Shown here: positions 61,785 to 64,000 of the stretch, one piece after another
How positions within the stretch are numbered: position 1 is the first letter of the stretch
Layout: each line of letters opens with the position of its first letter
From: Meridianimaribacter flavus
GTDB lineage: Bacteria > Bacteroidota > Bacteroidia > Flavobacteriales > Flavobacteriaceae
Direction: 5' to 3'
NCBI RefSeq assembly: GCF_004366715.1
Contig: NZ_SOQZ01000001.1
Span: 558,001-622,000, forward strand
DNA length: 64,000 nucleotides
Notes under the pieces: model-generated
Told to the model about the DNA's origin: nothing
The model's input: the letters and a program-made list of their open reading frames with translations, nothing else
The model's database searches: none
Translations under genes and position numbers: made by a program

Positions 61785-63962
61785 ATGAAAGATATTATGA
61801 AAAGGAACTATAAAATTTTGCTTTTGGTTTTACTACTTGCATTTGCTTCTTGTAGTTTTACCTCAAAAACCTTTGAAGACCCTAACAAAGATAAATTACT
61901 TATTCAACTTATTAGTTATGTTTTAAATGAAGGTCATTTCAGTCCAGTTGACGTAGATGATGATTTTTCAGGATTAGTGTTTGATGATTATATAAAGCAA
62001 TTAGATCCATTAAAGCGTTATTTTTATGAGTCGGATATTGAGGAATTCAGTGCTTATAGAAATAGTATTGATGATCAGATTAAAGAATACGATTTAACGT
62101 TCTTTAATTTAACTCATGAAAGACTATTAAAGCGTATGGAAGAGTCTAAAGAAATCTACAAAGAAGTGCTGTCAAAACCTTTTGACTTCAATGTGGACGA
62201 AGATTTTTCTACCGATTATGATTCAATGCCTTATGTGACATCTAAAAAAGAAATGAAAGAGCGTTGGAGACAACAGCTTAAGTTTTCAACTATAGCTAAT
62301 TATGATGATTTATTAGTGCAGCAAGAACGTGGGTCTAAAAATAAAGATCCAGAAATGGCATTTGATGAAAATAGTGATGCTGCAAATACAGTAAAAACTG
62401 AAAAACAACTAGAAGAAGAAGCTAGAGAAGCAACGTTAAACTCTTTAAATGAACTGTACGCCTTTATAGGTGAAAGGCAACGTAAAGATTGGTTTTCAGT
62501 GTATATCAATGCAATTGTTGAGGAGTATGATCCACATACGTTTTATTTTGCACCAGAAGATAAAGATCGTTTTGATGTAGATATGTCTGGTAATTTTGAA
62601 GGTATTGGAGCAAGACTTCAAAAGAAAATGGATGCTATTTTGGTTAACGAAATTATCAGTGGTGGTCCAGCTTGGAGACAAAACGAACTTCAGGTAGGAG
62701 ACCAAATAATGAAAGTAAAGCAAGAAGATGAAGAAGAGGCTGTAAGTGTTGTTGGTATGCGTTTAGACGATGCTATCAAATTCATAAAAGGACCAAAAGG
62801 TACTGATGTAACCTTAACTTTGAAAAAAGTTGATGGTACAATAGAAGACATTACAATTACTAGAGATATTGTTGAACTGGAAGAAACTTATGCAAAATCT
62901 TCAACAGTAATTAAAGACAACAAAACATTTGGAGTTATCAATTTACCTAAGTTTTATGTTGATTTTGACGATTACAATAAAAGAAATGCGGCTTCAGATG
63001 TAAAACAAGAAATCATAAGATTAAAGCAACAAGGTATGGAAGGTCTTGTGTTAGATCTTAGAGATAATGGAGGAGGATCGCTTCAAACGGTTGTAGATAT
63101 GGCAGGATTGTTTATTAAAGATGGTCCAATAGTTCAAGTTAAAACTACAGGTGAGCCAAAAGAAGTTTTAAAGGATAGAGATATGTCTATTGTTTGGGAT
63201 GGACCGTTAGTAATATTGGTTAACGAACTTTCTGCTTCAGCATCTGAAATTTTAGCTGCTGCAATGCAAGATTATAAAAGAGCAATAGTTATTGGAAGTA
63301 AACAAACCTATGGTAAAGGAACAGTGCAAAATGTACTAGACCTTAATAGAATGGTGAGAAATAATTCCAATGGAGATATGGGAGCGTTAAAGTTCACGAC
63401 TCAAAAATTCTACAGAATTAATGGTGGTTCAACGCAGTTGGAAGGAGTAAAGAGTGATATTGTAGTTCCAGACCGTTATAAGTATATTGGTATTGGTGAA
63501 AGAACGTATGACAGTCCTTTAGAATGGGATAAAATTGATGCTGCTGATTATGACCTTTGGGAGAACTATTACGATTATGAAACTACAATTTCAAAAAGTA
63601 GAGAGCGTATGGCTAATAGTGATCAGTTAAAGTTAATTGATGAAAATGCTAAATGGATTAATACTATTAGAGAAACAGAAAACTTTTCTCTTAACTATAA
63701 AAAATACAAAGAGCGTTTAAATACTAATGAAGAAGAGGCGAAACGTTTTGAAAAAATAGCAGATTACAAAACTAATCTTACATTTAATTCATTGCCTTAT
63801 GAAATTAAATTAATGGAGCAAGACTCTGTTTTAAAACAAAAGCGTGAGCGTTGGCACCAAAATTTAAGTAAGGATGTGTATATTGAAGAGGCTTTAAATG
63901 TTTTAAACGATCTTAAAATGACCTATGGTGTTAAAACAAAAGTAGCTGCAGTAAAAGATTAA
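61785..63962 (+). CDS. Tail-specific (S41) C-terminal processing protease, lipoprotein
   Basis: This 725-residue protein resembles Prc/Tsp. It has a lipoprotein signal ending AFASC. A long N-terminal helical region follows (about 40-250, DPLKRYFYESDIEEF), then a PDZ domain (about 265-350, FEGIGARLQ) and the S41 core, with catalytic Ser485 in SASASEI and Lys511 in YGKGTVQ. A C-terminal DUF3340-like region is typical of Prc. It degrades periplasmic proteins with nonpolar C-termini. ATG 61797 (MKRNYKIL) is an equally plausible start. Confidence 0.93.
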   Translation: MKDIMKRNYKILLLVLLLAFASCSFTSKTFEDPNKDKLLIQLISYVLNEGHFSPVDVDDDFSGLVFDDYIKQLDPLKRYFYESDIEEFSAYRNSIDDQIKEYDLTFFNLTHERLLKRMEESKEIYKEVLSKPFDFNVDEDFSTDYDSMPYVTSKKEMKERWRQQLKFSTIANYDDLLVQQERGSKNKDPEMAFDENSDAANTVKTEKQLEEEAREATLNSLNELYAFIGERQRKDWFSVYINAIVEEYDPHTFYFAPEDKDRFDVDMSGNFEGIGARLQKKMDAILVNEIISGGPAWRQNELQVGDQIMKVKQEDEEEAVSVVGMRLDDAIKFIKGPKGTDVTLTLKKVDGTIEDITITRDIVELEETYAKSSTVIKDNKTFGVINLPKFYVDFDDYNKRNAASDVKQEIIRLKQQGMEGLVLDLRDNGGGSLQTVVDMAGLFIKDGPIVQVKTTGEPKEVLKDRDMSIVWDGPLVILVNELSASASEILAAAMQDYKRAIVIGSKQTYGKGTVQNVLDLNRMVRNNSNGDMGALKFTTQKFYRINGGSTQLEGVKSDIVVPDRYKYIGIGERTYDSPLEWDKIDAADYDLWENYYDYETTISKSRERMANSDQLKLIDENAKWINTIRETENFSLNYKKYKERLNTNEEEAKRFEKIADYKTNLTFNSLPYEIKLMEQDSVLKQKRERWHQNLSKDVYIEEALNVLNDLKMTYGVKTKVAAVKD

Positions 63963-63967
63963 AATAA

Positions 63968-64000
63968 ATGAGTAAAAACAGTAACTCATTAACACAATTA
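63968..64000 (+). CDS. Start of a gene cut by the right edge
   Basis: ATG 63968 begins an open frame (MSKNSNSLTQL) 5 bases after the protease stop and runs off the window. Eleven codons are too few to identify it. Confidence 0.35.
   Translation, partial: MSKNSNSLTQL

Noticed and set aside
1-64000. CRISPR array, insertion sequence, prophage, rRNA operon, replication origin
   Set aside because: No regularly spaced direct repeats, transposase, integrase, phage structural gene, rRNA or DnaA-box cluster was seen while reading both strands.

Overview
The window looks like chromosomal DNA of a marine-type member of the Flavobacteriaceae (Bacteroidota). The support is: strongly AT-rich, gene-dense DNA; TAnnTTTG-type promoter boxes; many lipoproteins with Bacteroidota-like lipoboxes; a type B T9SS sorting domain; a class II HMG-CoA reductase mevalonate pathway; and GH97/GH13/GH31/GH65 starch enzymes. 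I cannot name the genus from sequence alone.

Layout. 1-13577 is the tail of an alpha-glucan (starch/maltose) utilisation operon on the + strand: GH65 phosphorylase (cut by the left edge), GH13, an esterase-GH31 fusion, two more GH13 and a SusB-like GH97. 13601-16969 (-) is a large T9SS-secreted repeat protein. 17145-20793 holds a GAF protein that converges on and overlaps an HD plus PycTM (Pycsar-effector-type) membrane protein. 20895-23494 is an msrB-msrA-selO redox-repair operon. 23523-28045 holds a metallophosphoesterase/Omp85-barrel fusion and a convergent lipoprotein. 28159-30260 is tesB plus a YhiN-like flavoprotein. 30251-30703 is a compact DUF559 nuclease-like gene bracketed by inverted hairpin repeats. 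30712-34262 has DUF1697, then mvaD, mevalonate kinase and a UbiA-type prenyltransferase. 34338-35207 is an RsuA/RluB-type pseudouridine synthase lacking its catalytic Asp. 35605-39223 is a polyamine operon (arginine decarboxylase, agmatinase, deoxyhypusine-synthase-like protein, small acidic protein). 39418-46427 carries VOC, RMD1/DUF155, purine nucleoside phosphorylase, peroxiredoxin, tRNA-Phe, coaX, an outer-membrane protein, a TPR protein and lptC. 46463-50200 holds a small membrane protein, a CorC/HlyC-type CBS protein and a PpiD-like foldase. 50260-52466 (-) is HMG-CoA reductase plus a GYDIA GHMP kinase. 52685-56752 has two POT transporters and a thioredoxin. 56758-61612 (-) is surE, a small membrane protein, lpxB, NlpC/P60 and comEC. 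61785-63962 is a tail-specific protease, and another gene starts at the right edge.

How they work together. The first 13.6 kb degrades starch oligosaccharides, mostly with lipid-anchored enzymes, and feeds glucose 1-phosphate through GH65. The mevalonate enzymes are split over two loci about 17 kb apart and together cover HMG-CoA to isopentenyl diphosphate, with a prenyltransferase beside one locus. lptC, lpxB, the foldase, the protease and NlpC/P60 are cell-envelope functions.

Points most worth a second look: the DUF559 gene inside a pair of covarying inverted hairpins; an HD-PycTM protein with no adjacent cyclase; a strong terminator hairpin inside the signal-peptide codons of lptC; a probable dead pseudouridine synthase; two unusual domain fusions; and a deoxyhypusine-synthase homologue in a bacterial polyamine operon. 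No CRISPR array, insertion sequence, rRNA or replication origin was seen.
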